Notes under the pieces: model-generated
Seen by the model: only the letters and a program-made list of their open reading frames with translations
Databases searched by the model: none
What the model was told of the DNA's origin: nothing
Shown here: piece after piece, positions 8,285-19,620 of the stretch
How positions within the stretch are numbered: the first letter of the stretch is position 1
How the letters are laid out: the number at the start of each line of letters is the position of its first letter
Assembly (NCBI RefSeq): GCF_026151205.1
Contig: NC_087074.1
Coordinates: forward strand, 16,627,962 to 16,691,961
Direction of reading: 5' to 3'
Source of the DNA: Bolinopsis microptera
Lineage: Eukaryota > Ctenophora > Tentaculata > Lobata > Bolinopsidae
Length of the DNA: 64,000 nucleotides
Made by a program: the position numbers and the translations under genes

Positions 8285-11200
8285 ATGAATTTACAATCCA
8301 AAATTATAAGCTGGAACATCCAATCAACAAATACAACTTTTGGCTCTAAGTTTGATGACCCTCAATTTTGTGCCGTCTTTGACAAGTTTCCTATTGTCTG
8401 CCTTCAAGAAATAAGACAACCTGTCAAACACTCGGGTTACAGGTCCTTCAATAAAACCCGCCGGGACAAAAAACATGGTGGCGTATGCATAATGGTCCAA
8501 AACGAAATATCCAAAGGCGTTAAACTTGAAAAATCCACAATTGAAGATGTTGTTGCCTGTAAACTTGACAAAAATTACTTTGGCGTAGATAATGATATAT
8601 TCATTGTTAACTCATACATTAAGCCAGCTAACACTTCCTCTAAAAACTCAAATATTTCGGGCTTTGACACCATCCGTGAACTGGACCAATTTCTCAATGT
8701 TCTTTTAAGTAAAGGTGATGTCATTACTTGTGGTGACTTCAACTCGCGTATCGGCCATGACATTGACTTTATCAAAGAGGACAAATGTGGCTACGAGAGC
8801 TTCATTCCCCTGCCAGAAGACTACACCCCACAAGAACTTCCAACCAGGAACTCAAAGGACAAAAAGTCGAACAATTACAAAAGACCCTTTCTAGAAATGC
8901 TTGTCAATAATGAACTCCATATTCTCAATGGGAGAACTTTAGGAGACTCATATGGTGACTTCACTTGTATTCAGACCAGCGGTGCCAGCGTTGTTGACTA
9001 CTTTATTATATCACCAAACTGCAGTAAGTATCTAAGTCATATGACAATCCAGCCGTTCACTTGCTTTTCTGATCATAAACCACTACTCCTGGCACTCAAC
9101 TTCTCTCCTTCCAACACTCTTGTAAACACAAAGGCACTCCATGAAACTTACGCTCGAGCCCCACTTCGTTACAAAATAACTCCTGATAGCCTTTCAAACT
9201 TACGGGATACAATGATGGACCCACTTGTGGAAGAATGTTCCAAAAGCCTCTTAGAAACAGATTATCCCGAAGATCTCCTAGGTACATACAAATTAAACGA
9301 AGATATCACAGTACACTTGAACAAAATAGCAGACAAATGTCTCCAAAAGACCAAACATCCCAAAATAACCAAAAAGGGATCAATAAATAAACAACCCTGG
9401 TTCACACAAGCCACCAGAGAAGCTAAAATATCTTGTACTCGTGCAGCTCAAATTGTTTCTGATTTCCCCAATAGCGATTATCTTCGAAAAAATTTTTACC
9501 AAGTAAAAAATACGTACAAAAGTTTAATTGACCGTACAAAAAACAAATATCTTGACAAATTGAATACAGATATTGAATCTGGTAAAATTCTTAACTGGAA
9601 ACAATTCAAAAAACTGAAAAAATTTAAAGGAAGAGTTGACAAATTTGATTGCCATGACATGGACAACTTTCAAAAATTCTTTGGTAAACTTTATGCCAAT
9701 GCACATAGCACCATAACTGTAGAGAATAAGGAAGAAATGCTTCAAAATGCAGAGGCTATTAACAATAATTTCCAACCATCCCCTGCACAATCAATACTCA
9801 ATGGCCAGATCTCTGTGGACGAAATATCTACTGCGATCTCTTCACTCAAAAACGGCAAAAGTTCCTCGGAGGATATGATATGTAATGAAATACTGAAGAC
9901 CTTGTCCACAACAAACACACAACTCCTTTGCAAAGTCTTTAACCGCTGTTTGGACACTGGAACTTACCCATGGAACAACAGCATTATTACACCCCTACAC
10001 AAAAAAGGCGACAAAGATAATCCAGACAATTACAGAGCAGTTGCTGTGAGTAGTACAATCGGAAAACTATTTTCGACCATCATGTTAAACAGGATAATCA
10101 AGTTCAAAAATGAATACAACCCGGACCCCATAAATCAACTTGGCTTCGCTAAAGGAGCTCAAACATATGACCACATACTCACACTCAACACCATTACGTC
10201 TAAATACAAAAAGCTCAAGGTTCCCGTCTATGCTGTTTTTGTGGACTTCCGGAAGGCCTTCGACTCTGTTTGCCGTGAAGCTCTTTTCTTAAAATTAGCT
10301 AAACTAGGTATCACTGGCAAAACATTTAATGTTCTTAAACATATGTATAAAAATTCCACTGGCCAGATAAAACTATCTGGATTTGTCAGCGAAAAATTTG
10401 ATATCAATAAAGGAACTGAACAGGGTCATCCACTTTCCCCTGATCTATTTAAGATATACATCAGAGATCTTTCCCCTCGACTAGAATATGATAACTGTCC
10501 GAAACTAATGAACCAACTTATCAGTCACTTACTATGGGCAGATGATCTGATACTCTTGGCACTGGACCCCAAAACCCTCCAAAAGCAACTCGATGCTTTG
10601 AACAATTTCTGCTTGGAATGGGGCGTCGAAATTAATGCAGATAAAACTAAACTCATGAAATTTAATGCCCGTTTTGATACTTATCAGCCGGTTCCCCTCA
10701 AAATTGGTGATCACTTGTTAGAAGAAGTCGAGTCATACTGCTATCTAGGAATCGAAATACACAAATCCGGCACATTCACAAATGCCCGAACTGAGCTCAA
10801 AAAGAAAGCCATGCGTGCACTTTATGCCATGAAAAGCTCAGTAAACAAATCCAAATTATCATTCCGCTCTCTAACAACACTCTTTGATGGTCTTATTAAA
10901 CCTATCGTTCTTTACGGAGCGCCTATTTACACACCTAACATGGCTATCATAAAACACATAACAAAACAAGTCGATCTCAATATGGATGCCGACACAAAAA
11001 CAAAATTTCAAACTAGTATCCTCAAGAAAATTAGCCTTCTGAACAGCGAAAAAGTTCACCTTCACTTTCTTAAATGGTCACTGGGGGTAAATCGTAAAGC
11101 CAGCAACGCAGGCGTCTGGGGTGAGTCAGGCCGCTACCCATTAATCTATGAATGTATTAACCTCACTCTCAAATATAGCCAACGTTTGAAAAATCTCAAA

Positions 11201-12046
11201 GATAACTCGCTTGTCTCCTTAGCTTTCAAAGAACAGATGAACATGAAATTGGACTGGTACAGGGGTTTGGAGCCTGTCCTCGCGCTAGACCCATGTTTCT
11301 CTACCGATCATGTCACAGCCTACCGCACACTCAAAAACAATCACTCCAAGTTACTTTTCGAAAGAAACCCGAGTATCGCAAAACCACCAAAAGAGGACTT
11401 TCTTATTCACAACGGTTTCAAGAAACGAATTCCTCCTCAATCAACACAACCCATCGGGAGTAAAATATTCACACCACACGTCATTACTAAAACTTTGAAA
11501 TGTAACTTTAGAGAATATTGGGGGTCCTGTATCAACACTTCTCGGAAATTAGAATTCTATCGTGACCTAAAATCCAAATTTAACAAAGAGTATTACCTAG
11601 ATAGTGTCATTAAATATGCAGACCGTGCTAATATCACAAGACTGCGGATCAGTGCACATCGACTCGAAATTGAACTTGGCCGATATAATCAAACTCCACG
11701 TGACGAGCGAATATGCTCCTGGTGCAATATAGTCTTAGGTTCTGGTATTATTGAGAATGAAGACCACTTCCTTAACCATTGTGATCTTAACGCTGCATCG
11801 AGGCGAAAAGTCCTAGACAAGATCCAGTCACTCATATCAAATCCAATCAAACCGTCTGCGACATCTTATTCTGTTCACAATGTCATCCCTGGAGCAAACG
11901 TCCTCAAATTCATCAGCAACAACAGTGAAATCATTGAACTTATCACGAACGAAAGTCAAGTCCACCTCACGAGAGTCGTTGCTAGGTTTGCCACTACGTG
12001 TTTTAACAACCGCAAGAAATTTGTTGACTCTCTGGCCAGTACATGA
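8285..12046 (+). CDS. LINE ORF2: AP endonuclease and reverse transcriptase
   Basis: This is a 1253-residue protein. The N-terminal ~265 residues are an exonuclease/endonuclease/phosphatase fold, with SWNIQS, LQEIRQ, CGDFNSRIG and the C-terminal FSDHKPL box. The RT runs from about residue 560 to 820, with FVDFRKAFDS at 652-661, EQGHPLSPDLF, and the catalytic box WADD at 751-754, where most LINEs have YADD or FADD. The C-terminus (about 1140-1165) has a Cys/His cluster, CSWC-x(n)-HFLNHC, found in related LINEs and probably nucleic-acid binding. The frame is intact from ATG to stop. It begins 50 nt after ORF1. Confidence 0.95.
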   Translation: MNLQSKIISWNIQSTNTTFGSKFDDPQFCAVFDKFPIVCLQEIRQPVKHSGYRSFNKTRRDKKHGGVCIMVQNEISKGVKLEKSTIEDVVACKLDKNYFGVDNDIFIVNSYIKPANTSSKNSNISGFDTIRELDQFLNVLLSKGDVITCGDFNSRIGHDIDFIKEDKCGYESFIPLPEDYTPQELPTRNSKDKKSNNYKRPFLEMLVNNELHILNGRTLGDSYGDFTCIQTSGASVVDYFIISPNCSKYLSHMTIQPFTCFSDHKPLLLALNFSPSNTLVNTKALHETYARAPLRYKITPDSLSNLRDTMMDPLVEECSKSLLETDYPEDLLGTYKLNEDITVHLNKIADKCLQKTKHPKITKKGSINKQPWFTQATREAKISCTRAAQIVSDFPNSDYLRKNFYQVKNTYKSLIDRTKNKYLDKLNTDIESGKILNWKQFKKLKKFKGRVDKFDCHDMDNFQKFFGKLYANAHSTITVENKEEMLQNAEAINNNFQPSPAQSILNGQISVDEISTAISSLKNGKSSSEDMICNEILKTLSTTNTQLLCKVFNRCLDTGTYPWNNSIITPLHKKGDKDNPDNYRAVAVSSTIGKLFSTIMLNRIIKFKNEYNPDPINQLGFAKGAQTYDHILTLNTITSKYKKLKVPVYAVFVDFRKAFDSVCREALFLKLAKLGITGKTFNVLKHMYKNSTGQIKLSGFVSEKFDINKGTEQGHPLSPDLFKIYIRDLSPRLEYDNCPKLMNQLISHLLWADDLILLALDPKTLQKQLDALNNFCLEWGVEINADKTKLMKFNARFDTYQPVPLKIGDHLLEEVESYCYLGIEIHKSGTFTNARTELKKKAMRALYAMKSSVNKSKLSFRSLTTLFDGLIKPIVLYGAPIYTPNMAIIKHITKQVDLNMDADTKTKFQTSILKKISLLNSEKVHLHFLKWSLGVNRKASNAGVWGESGRYPLIYECINLTLKYSQRLKNLKDNSLVSLAFKEQMNMKLDWYRGLEPVLALDPCFSTDHVTAYRTLKNNHSKLLFERNPSIAKPPKEDFLIHNGFKKRIPPQSTQPIGSKIFTPHVITKTLKCNFREYWGSCINTSRKLEFYRDLKSKFNKEYYLDSVIKYADRANITRLRISAHRLEIELGRYNQTPRDERICSWCNIVLGSGIIENEDHFLNHCDLNAASRRKVLDKIQSLISNPIKPSATSYSVHNVIPGANVLKFISNNSEIIELITNESQVHLTRVVARFATTCFNNRKKFVDSLAST

Positions 12047-12281
12047 ACAGTGAACACTGAAAATCACTGTACCCGCTTTTGTTTCTTTTCGCGCAACGAC
12101 GAGTGCAAACTGCAAAGTGACCTGGCTCAAGCATTACAGCATTACCAAGGCGACTGAAAACAAAATATTTTATGTCAAATCTTTATTTTTCACTTTAGTT
12201 AAGTTATATTAATATAATAAATTCAAATCTTATGATATTGTTATTATCTTAACAGTTACTATTGTAGCTCAAGATTTTAAA

Positions 12282-12328
12282 TTTGTATTCCTTGTATTCC
12301 CTTGTATTCCTTGTATTCCTTGTATTCC
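12282..12328 (+). repeat. LINE 3' terminal short tandem repeats
   Basis: About five near-perfect copies of TTGTATTCC end the LINE. CR1/L2-group elements end in short repeats instead of poly(A), so this is taken as the 3' end of the element. Confidence 0.75.
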
Positions 12329-13112
12329 ACTGGTGAGCAAGCATTTGTTTGTTGTTTAGTTGTGTTGAAAGGGAACATTACTTGATTAATTTATCCATTC
12401 GGATTTTAATAACGATGAGCTATGATATACCGTTCATCTTAGACTATTGGATCAATCTTATTATATGATTAGATTTTATAAACGAACTTGGCATACAAAA
12501 GATTATAATGCGGAGGTTGGCTGGCTCTTCCATAATAAATACGACACTTCAATTTACAGAATGCTTGCTAGAGATAAGACAAAATATTATCAGACTATAC
12601 ATGCAGCATGAGTAACTGGTGGATAAGCCTTCGGTAAAAACGGATCCGGAAAAGTCAATGCGGCACTCGGGTCCTTGGTATTGTCGTCGGTATATTGTCC
12701 ATTATCTACGTTCTGCTTTCGTAGTTTAAACAATAGTGAGTTCTAAATATACAGCTTTAAACCAATTAAGTATGAATGAATGAAATACCTGACAATCCGC
12801 ACTCTTATAATCCAAAAGCATGAGTAACTCGTAGTGATGTATGATTTCTAGAAACTTTAAATTAATTTTGGCGCTCACAGGTCCTCATGAATATATGTGA
12901 TTGCCGCATAAGGTTCTGTAAATGCGCAGGGCACCTTCAAGCTTAAATTATTCACCTTACTGAGGCAGTCAACCAACGCGTGGCTTTATTTTTATGATAT
13001 GATATGTTTTGATTGTTATTAATAAATACCAAAATTTAAATTTGTTTTCCTAAAAAAATTTGTTTTCCTAACAATCAAATATATACAAGTTTCAAAACGC
13101 ATGATCTACATT
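12329..13112. other. Intergenic, no gene recognised
   Basis: AT-rich DNA with no convincing exon. A short open stretch around 12670-12730 (LGIVVGILSIIYVLLS in one plus-strand frame) is hydrophobic but has no start or splice context. Confidence 0.5.
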
Positions 13113-13610
13113 CTACTCCATTATAATAGGGGCATGGATGAGGTTGTATGAGACTTCTGATAGATGGGTCTCATGCTTGGTGTCTACATTCTTCTCTTGG
13201 TACCCTCGTAGAGCAATAAGAGTTGTTCTCAACATTGCAAATGTTATCCTCGTCCTCACATGCCTGTCTACATCGCAGTATCTCTCCCTTCTTTTTCTTG
13301 GTATGAGGTCTGCTACTCTGTTGACAAACTGCTTACACTCTTTAGAAATTCCTCCAGATATGAGGAATACAGCTGGGGTTAAGGTAGCCTTCTCAACATT
13401 CAACACTCTCCAAACTTACTCATCCTTCTTCTCGTTCTCATTCATTTCGTAAACTTCTTGAAGAGTCTTTATCCTGTTTGATAAGCAATTGGGGTGTGAT
13501 ACCCTAATGTCAAGAAAGGTCAAGAAAACAACAATTTCAAATGGAGTCCAAACTCCTCTAGAAGATACATCAAGCCGAGCTTGGTCACCTGTTATGGTCT
13601 TGGGGTTGAG
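13113..13610 (-). pseudogene. Retroelement C-terminal domain remnant (nuclease-like)
   Basis: On the minus strand, open sequence reads WTPFEIVVFLTFLDIRVSHP, then, after one TAA, VWRVLNVEKATLTPAVFLIS and AMLRTTLIALRGYQ. This resembles a C-terminal domain common in retroelement-like proteins of marine invertebrates. Its DxR spacing (FLDIRV) is reminiscent of PD-(D/E)XK nucleases. A related piece lies at 53,840-54,102. The internal stop falls where the family usually has an aromatic residue, so this is a decayed copy. The family name is not certain. Confidence 0.5.
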
Positions 13611-13797
13611 ACAGTCACCCTCGTTTACCTTCTGTAGCTGTATAAATGTTTAAAAGCTCTCAAACAAGGCGATTTTGTATAATTTTTCTTTTCTGCCATG
13701 ATTATGAGCATTATTGAGTGTAGCAGATTTAGTTAAATGCTTTTGCAGTAATTGTTCAATTAAAAAATTTCTCTCAATCCTCAGGTTGGTGTAAAGC

Positions 13798-14853
13798 ATG
13801 ACGGTCGATACTTGTGAACTATGTGGCAATCAGTCAAACCGTTTTACATGCCAGATGTGTATAACCACAGGCAATTTCTGGGCTGACAAAGCTAGGTTTT
13901 CATTCAATGGAAAAAAACAAATTGTTTATAATTTAAAGGGGGAGAAATCAGATCTTCAGAATCAGGTGGCAAAAGCTTACACTTCATCTTGTGAATCAAA
14001 AGAAAGCACTTTAAAATCTGTTAGAAATGAGATAGTGACTCTACAAGAAAGGATTGAACTCATAAAACAACAGACAAATGATCTAAGGGACCAGACAATT
14101 ATTAAGCAAAAGCTGTTAGTTGAGCGTCACAAAAGAGTCAATGAGAAAAAATTATCCCTTCAGAAATTTGTAGAAAAATTGGAGACTACTCAAACTCAAC
14201 ATTCTAAAACATTAGAATTTGTGGCAGATGTTCGAGATGATCTGCAAAGACAGTCTCAAGATGTTCTGAGATCCTTGAACAGAAACATCTACAAAATAAA
14301 CAGCAGTGACGAAGATAATAAAAGTATGCTTGGTATTCATTTTCACGAGTGTTGTGATGCATCTTCATATGTACGGCAGATAAAGATAAACAGAAACGAA
14401 GAATTATCCCACAATACCTACGTCGTATTATCTCTGTTAACCCAACTTTGCAATGTGCTGTCTCCAATTCTTGATTGCAATTTACCCTATAAAATCGATC
14501 TGAGCAGTTTTGCAGGCTACGGAAGAACTTCAAGACTTATCTTCACATCGGTCAAACAACTCAGCTCAAACATTCTTTATCTTTGCTTATCACAACAGGT
14601 TCATCCAGAACTTTTAGAGCCATACGCTTTCATCAGCAACCTCCAACAGCTGTTTGAGTCAGAAGATGTGTGTGACTATCGAACATTCTGTCATTCCCTC
14701 GATCGTCCAGGGGACAGTGATTCAGAGGACACCCCCCCTTCTAGTTCAGATTCTGATGCAGGATGGGAAACAGTCACAGAGGTACAGGAGGAACCCGCTC
14801 CTGCTCTTATGGGTCGTTCTTCTTCTTACTTGGGGTCTCTTATTTGGAAATAA
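13798..14853 (+). CDS. ATG14: ATG14/Barkor, autophagy PI3-kinase complex subunit
   Basis: 351 residues in a single coding exon. An acceptor (CCTCAG at about 13,783) just upstream suggests a 5' UTR intron. N-terminal zinc-type cysteine pairs Cys6-x2-Cys9 and Cys18-x2-Cys21 match the ATG14 N-terminus. A coiled coil follows at about 45-160, the Beclin-1-binding region of the family. The conserved C-terminal block (QLCNVLSPILDCNLP and SSNILYLCLSQQV) is diagnostic. The protein ends with an acidic Ser-rich linker and a short hydrophobic tail (SSSYLGSLIW) in the place of the membrane-sensing BATS segment. It is shorter than vertebrate ATG14 (about 490 residues). It is expected to direct the Vps34-Beclin complex to autophagosome formation sites. 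Confidence 0.92.
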   Translation: MTVDTCELCGNQSNRFTCQMCITTGNFWADKARFSFNGKKQIVYNLKGEKSDLQNQVAKAYTSSCESKESTLKSVRNEIVTLQERIELIKQQTNDLRDQTIIKQKLLVERHKRVNEKKLSLQKFVEKLETTQTQHSKTLEFVADVRDDLQRQSQDVLRSLNRNIYKINSSDEDNKSMLGIHFHECCDASSYVRQIKINRNEELSHNTYVVLSLLTQLCNVLSPILDCNLPYKIDLSSFAGYGRTSRLIFTSVKQLSSNILYLCLSQQVHPELLEPYAFISNLQQLFESEDVCDYRTFCHSLDRPGDSDSEDTPPSSSDSDAGWETVTEVQEEPAPALMGRSSSYLGSLIWK

Positions 14854-14854
14854 A
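14849..14854 (+). terminator. Poly(A) signal overlapping the ATG14 stop codon
   Basis: AATAAA spans the TAA stop codon, and T/G-rich sequence (TTCTTGTTGACAG) follows within 20 nt. If used, the 3' UTR would be only about 10-30 nt. Confidence 0.45.
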
Positions 14855-16550
14855 GATTTTAATTCTTGTTGACAGTTTGAAGTTAATGTAATATAATTTA
14901 GGTTCACACCCTGGATTCGAGCTGAGTCATCTCGGATGATGCAAAGGATGATAGGTAGTTTTGTCACTACTCAAAGTATGAATTAGAATCTCATTACAGC
15001 ATAGGATTGGCCCTTGTCAAATTCTAAAAGCAAGATATTTGCAATTTTACCATATACATTTTAACTCCATATTTTTGTGGATTAATCTTTGACTTAAATC
15101 GTTGTATGGTTGTTGTCAAATTCACATATTATAACATTCTAAGTTCTGTAAAAAATATGTTACATATGACCTTGGTGGTGAAGCACTTTCTTTCATGTTG
15201 AGTCGATTTTAAATGTTGAGTCGATATGGTAATAATCAGACTGTAATTGCTGGATTTACAATATAATCATGTCCAGACATTCTCCTTACTTCGAATTCCA
15301 AAACCGAAAGGTCAGGTAGAATCACCCTCACTCTAATCACTTATCTGGTTTCTAATCAGTATTTTTTAGCTGTGTTCGATTCTCTTACCCTAACTGACTA
15401 CCTGTTAAGCTATCTGCTATCCAGTTTCTATCTGACTCCATTTCCTGGTATCCGGTTACCTCATCTTAAGGGGACATATACAAAAAGCTTTTATGTCCTG
15501 ACCATGCTGTTAACTTCATATTAGAATGAGTACAGTATTTATTATTTACGATCGTGCCTTAAATAATGAAAATTTTTTGAAAATTCGGCTTTTCTTCAGT
15601 TTTGAATATTTCGCTGAGAATTTTAGTACCAGTTGCAGTTGCAGTTATTACTGTTTCACTGAATAGCAGTCACCACAGACCGCCTCCAGTTAACCAGTTG
15701 TTACCATGTAGTTTCAGTATCAATATGGTGTTAAACATTGACTTGTGATTAAAATGAAAACTATTCTCGCCCAAATCATCTTCCGTATTTAGATACATTG
15801 TATAATACATTAATACATGAAAATTAGATAGGCTTTATTCTTTCGAATGTTCTCACTTTCCGTAACGTGTTTTTCGACCTTTTCCCCGGCTTCTCATCTA
15901 GTCAGGTCACATACCTGTATTCCACCAGGTCAACAGAAATCAAATCCATCTGTGTTTAGTTTCCCTTAGTTCAATATCAAACTACATTTCACAGTAATTA
16001 ACCCCAGTCCACGTACCGCTGCAGACCTCGTCTACATTTATAATACACAAAACCACATTAATTGTAAACCAATCAAGTCTTCCAAGTGCAGGTTGGGAAC
16101 TAGTTCCGGCTCAACACTGACTGTATTAATTCGGTGGCAGAAATTGAATTAATGGTTGGTGGGAAGTTGTCCTGAAGCTGCTCTTAACATTTTGCACTCC
16201 TTTTTTGTTTAGTGTATTGTGTAGACGACACTAATAGTAATGTAGTGCATTGTAAATGATTGTTTAGTGGCGTGAGTTGTTAGAATTCTCTTCTGAAAAC
16301 CAATATTTCCTGAAAAGACAACCAATATTTAAGATAGAACGTACATTTTCTGAACAAGTTGCTGTTGTCATACTATTAGATCATAATACATACTTGTAAG
16401 TAATCCTCTGGCACTTGTCAACCCCGCTAACATTCCGTCAACATTACGTGCTCGATAAAGTGAACGTTTTGCTTCACTGCCGGGGGGGGGGGACCCAGCA
16501 CACCCCCCTTCACTGCTACAGGACCCCCTTATGTCTCTTCCCCTAAACTC
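14855..16550. other. Intergenic, nothing recognised
   Basis: AT-rich spacer with no coding frame that has splice or start support. A G10 run at about 16,483 precedes the minisatellite. Confidence 0.5.
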
Positions 16551-17522
16551 GGCACTCCCTCCTGGCCTACTGAAACCCGGCACTCTCCCCTACTGAAACC
16601 CGGCACTCCCCCCCCCCTACTGAAACCCGGCACTCCCCCTACTGAAACCCGGCACTCCCCCCTACTGAAACCCGGCACTCTCCCCCCCCCTGGCCTACTG
16701 AAACCAGGCACTCTCCCCTACTGAAACCCGGTACTCTCCCCTACTGAAACCCGGCACTCTCCCCTACTGAAACCCGGCACTCTTCCCTACTGAAACCCGG
16801 CACTCTCCCCTACTGAAACCCGGCACTCTCCCCTACTGAAACCCGGCACTCTCCCCTACTGAAACCCGGCACTCTCCCCTACTGAAACTCGGCACTCTCA
16901 CCTACTGAAACCCGGCACTCCCCCCTACTGAAATCCGGCACTCTCCCCTACTGAAACCCGGCACTCTCCCCTACTGAAACCCGGCACTCCCCCCTACTGA
17001 AACTCGGCACTCTCACCTACTGAAACCCGGCACTCTCCCCTACTGAAACCCGGCACTCTCCCCTACTGAAACCCGGCACTCCCCCCTACTGAAACTCGGC
17101 ACTCTCACCTACTGAAACCCGGCACTCTCCCCTACTGAAACCCGGCACTCTCCCCTACTGAAACTCGGCACTCTCACCTACTGAAACCCGGCACTCCCCC
17201 CTACTGAAAGCCGGCACTCCCCCCCCCCCTACTGAAACCCGGCACTCCCCCTACTGAAACCCGGCACTCCCCCCTACTGAAATCCGGCACTCTCCCCCCC
17301 CCCCCCCCCCCTCCTGGCCTACTGAAATCCGGCACTCTCCCCTACTGAAACCCGGCACTCTTCCCTACTGAAACCCGGCACTCTCCCCTACTGAAGCCCG
17401 GCACTCTCCCCTACTGAAACTCGGCACTCTCACCTACTGAAACCCGGCACTCTCCCCTACTGAAACCCGGCACTCTCCCCTACTGAAACCCGGCACTCTC
17501 CCCTACTGAAACCCGGCACTCC
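16551..17522 (+). repeat. 23-bp minisatellite
   Basis: About 40 tandem copies of CTACTGAAACCCGG followed by CACTCTCCC. Variant units carry longer C runs or ACTCGG for ACCCGG. Higher-order patterns of variants (ACTCGGCACTCTCA) recur, which indicates growth by multi-unit duplication. Confidence 0.95.
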
Positions 17523-18049
17523 TCGTGGTTGCTCCTGCACCACGGGCTGTAACCAGACACGACCGTGAAACTCTATCGTTCATTTCTAGGTCCTGTAACT
17601 TCATACATCCTGACAGCTTACATCGTGTGCTCAGTGTATTAGTTGTTTTGCTGACTCTTTAATTTTCCATCTGTTGGTACCTCTTGTCGTGTTTCTGTGA
17701 TTTGGTGTCTTCAGACTGTCTATTGTCAGACTGCATAATTTCAGATTGCATTAAAACCCGGTTTAACTGGACTATTGATAGTAAAAACGCCATATCCCGT
17801 TTTTTTGATCGAAAGAATCTCCCGATATAGATAGTTGAACTTCAATTTCCCAATCATAGGTGCAGATTTCGTTTTGAGGTGAACTTTTAAGTTCCCGAGA
17901 AATTTTCTTAAGTTTGCTTTTTTTTCCTCCTCGGGCACATTCGTAACCTACGGGCCAGGTAAACCTAAACTACATATTGACCGTTATGTACGTCGGTATC
18001 TGTTGAGGAGCCAAATCATCTGAAAAGCCCTTAACCTATATTTTGCTCA
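17523..18049. other. Intergenic, nothing recognised
   Basis: No supported exon; only short out-of-context open frames are present. Confidence 0.45.
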
Positions 18050-18240
18050 GGCACGTAGCCAGGATTTTTCTTTGGGGGGGGGGGGGGGGGGCTGTCGGCG
18101 AGCGAAGCTGCAAGCTGTGGCAGGGGTCTGGGGGCGCGGCCCCCAGCGGGGTCCAGGTAAGGGGCGGACCACATTGGCGGGGGCTAGGGGGGCGCAGCCC
18201 CCCGGAAAATTTTGCGAAATAGGGTGTTTTAGGCTAAATT
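18050..18240 (+). repeat. GC-rich dispersed-repeat fragment with G18 run
   Basis: It starts CACGTAGCCAGGATTTTTC, then a G run, then a GC-rich part with short inverted segments (GGGGGCGCGGCCCCC and GGGGGGCGCAGCCCCCC) ending near AAAATTTTGCG. Composition changes sharply at both edges. The 'GTAGCCAGGATTTTT + G run' opening resembles short dispersed repeats of marine invertebrates, but the family is not identified. Confidence 0.5.
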
Positions 18241-19613
18241 GAAAGTTTAATGAATTTACAAAAATGTATGGTTTGGCATAATCATTGCCTACAATCCTGA
18301 CCTGAGTAATTTACCTCTTTGAGACTTTATTTTGGGTTGAAAATTAAGTTTATCGAGAGGAAGTGAAAAATCTCTGGTTCAAATTTGGATTTGAAGCCAT
18401 GTTTAATTTTTTCTGTTGAGGTCAATTTTTTGCGCAGAAAGCGTTCGATTTTATGTTTGCTTTTAATTTTTATGGTACCGACGGCACCTGAAATCGACGA
18501 AATCTGCAGGGGTGTTCCCAATCTCTGTGTGACATGAAAAAGATCAGGCAACAGTCACTATCATGCTTGTAGAATACACTTAACAGTGACCAGTCATGTT
18601 CATGTAGAATTTTCTAGTCCCATACCGTAATGGTGTTCAACTTATTGCGTCAGAGATACCTTACTATACTTGCACTATTAGGGTAATGAACTTGTTGGCC
18701 GTTTAGACCAACATACGACGTCTATACGTGCTATAAGATGGAGGAAACCTTACATGTTACAGGGAAGTGAGATAAACAACCTAAAATCATCAAGATTCGG
18801 TAGTAATAGCTGTTAAGCTCTATTTTGGTCAAGATTTTAGGATTGTCGATATTATCACTTAGTTGGTTAGTGCTTTGTCGACGTTTGTCAGTGTTTGTCA
18901 GTTGTTTAATTCACGTGAAAGGTACCTTTGTGCCCATTAGCCAGGAGCAGGAAGTAGCTACTAGATGTACTACACAGTACAAATTAATATACACTAATTA
19001 TACATTTCCCTGGCAAACAGCACGTAATGGTATATATTATATTATTTGTCTGTGGGCCTTTACTTGGCACGAAGGTTTATAAAACATTTTGGTTATTAAA
19101 TATTTTGTAACATTTTTTTGTGTTCAAATTCTTTTCTCAAAATTGTTTCCGTTACTCTGAGAATTAGGTTGAAATTTTCTCAATATAATGTTACGTGTTG
19201 TAGTGATTTAATCTGATTCCAAAACAGCAATGACTCTCTAGTTTGATTGTGTAATTCAGTAAAAGTACAGGAATCATTAGCCACACCTTAATATAAGCGT
19301 GATCTTACGAGGTCTTGTAATGTTAACACACACTACTCCACCAGAGCTCGAAATGACAAATTTGTCAACACTTTTATTAGCTTGTAAACATTCGGCACAT
19401 AGTTTCGAAATGTTCGCAGTAACAGTATCACGACTTACGAGAGTGGTAGAAGTCATATTTTGAATATTGGGTGCGTGACCTGTAGAAACCAGATGGTTAC
19501 TATGGTTACTAACCACTAACCAGGTGGTTAGCCATAGCCTATGTTTCTGGACCCTTTTCATGTACATATTTGGTTAAGTTTCAATATATTTAACATGAAA
19601 TTAATATCTTTAG
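18241..19613. other. Intergenic / upstream of the five-exon gene
   Basis: No coding exon recognised. GGTTACTATGGTTACTAACC-type repeats occur at about 19,495. Any 5' UTR exon of the gene starting at 19,614 would lie here. Confidence 0.4.
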
Positions 19614-19620
19614 CTTCAAG

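Larger units (their letters stand above)
1..12328 (+). mobile_element. CR1/L2-like non-LTR retrotransposon (LINE), interrupted by Copia
   Basis: The two-ORF layout is ORF1 with an SGNH esterase, a 50-nt gap, then ORF2 with an AP-type endonuclease and reverse transcriptase, followed by a 3' tail of short direct repeats instead of poly(A). This combination is known from the CR1/L2 group of LINEs. The left end lies outside the window, so the 5' end and target duplication cannot be seen. A Copia element occupies 278-5367 and splits ORF1. The remaining LINE is about 7.2 kb with both ORFs otherwise open, so it was probably a competent copy until Copia landed. The clade assignment is inferred from architecture, not from a tree. 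Confidence 0.85.
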
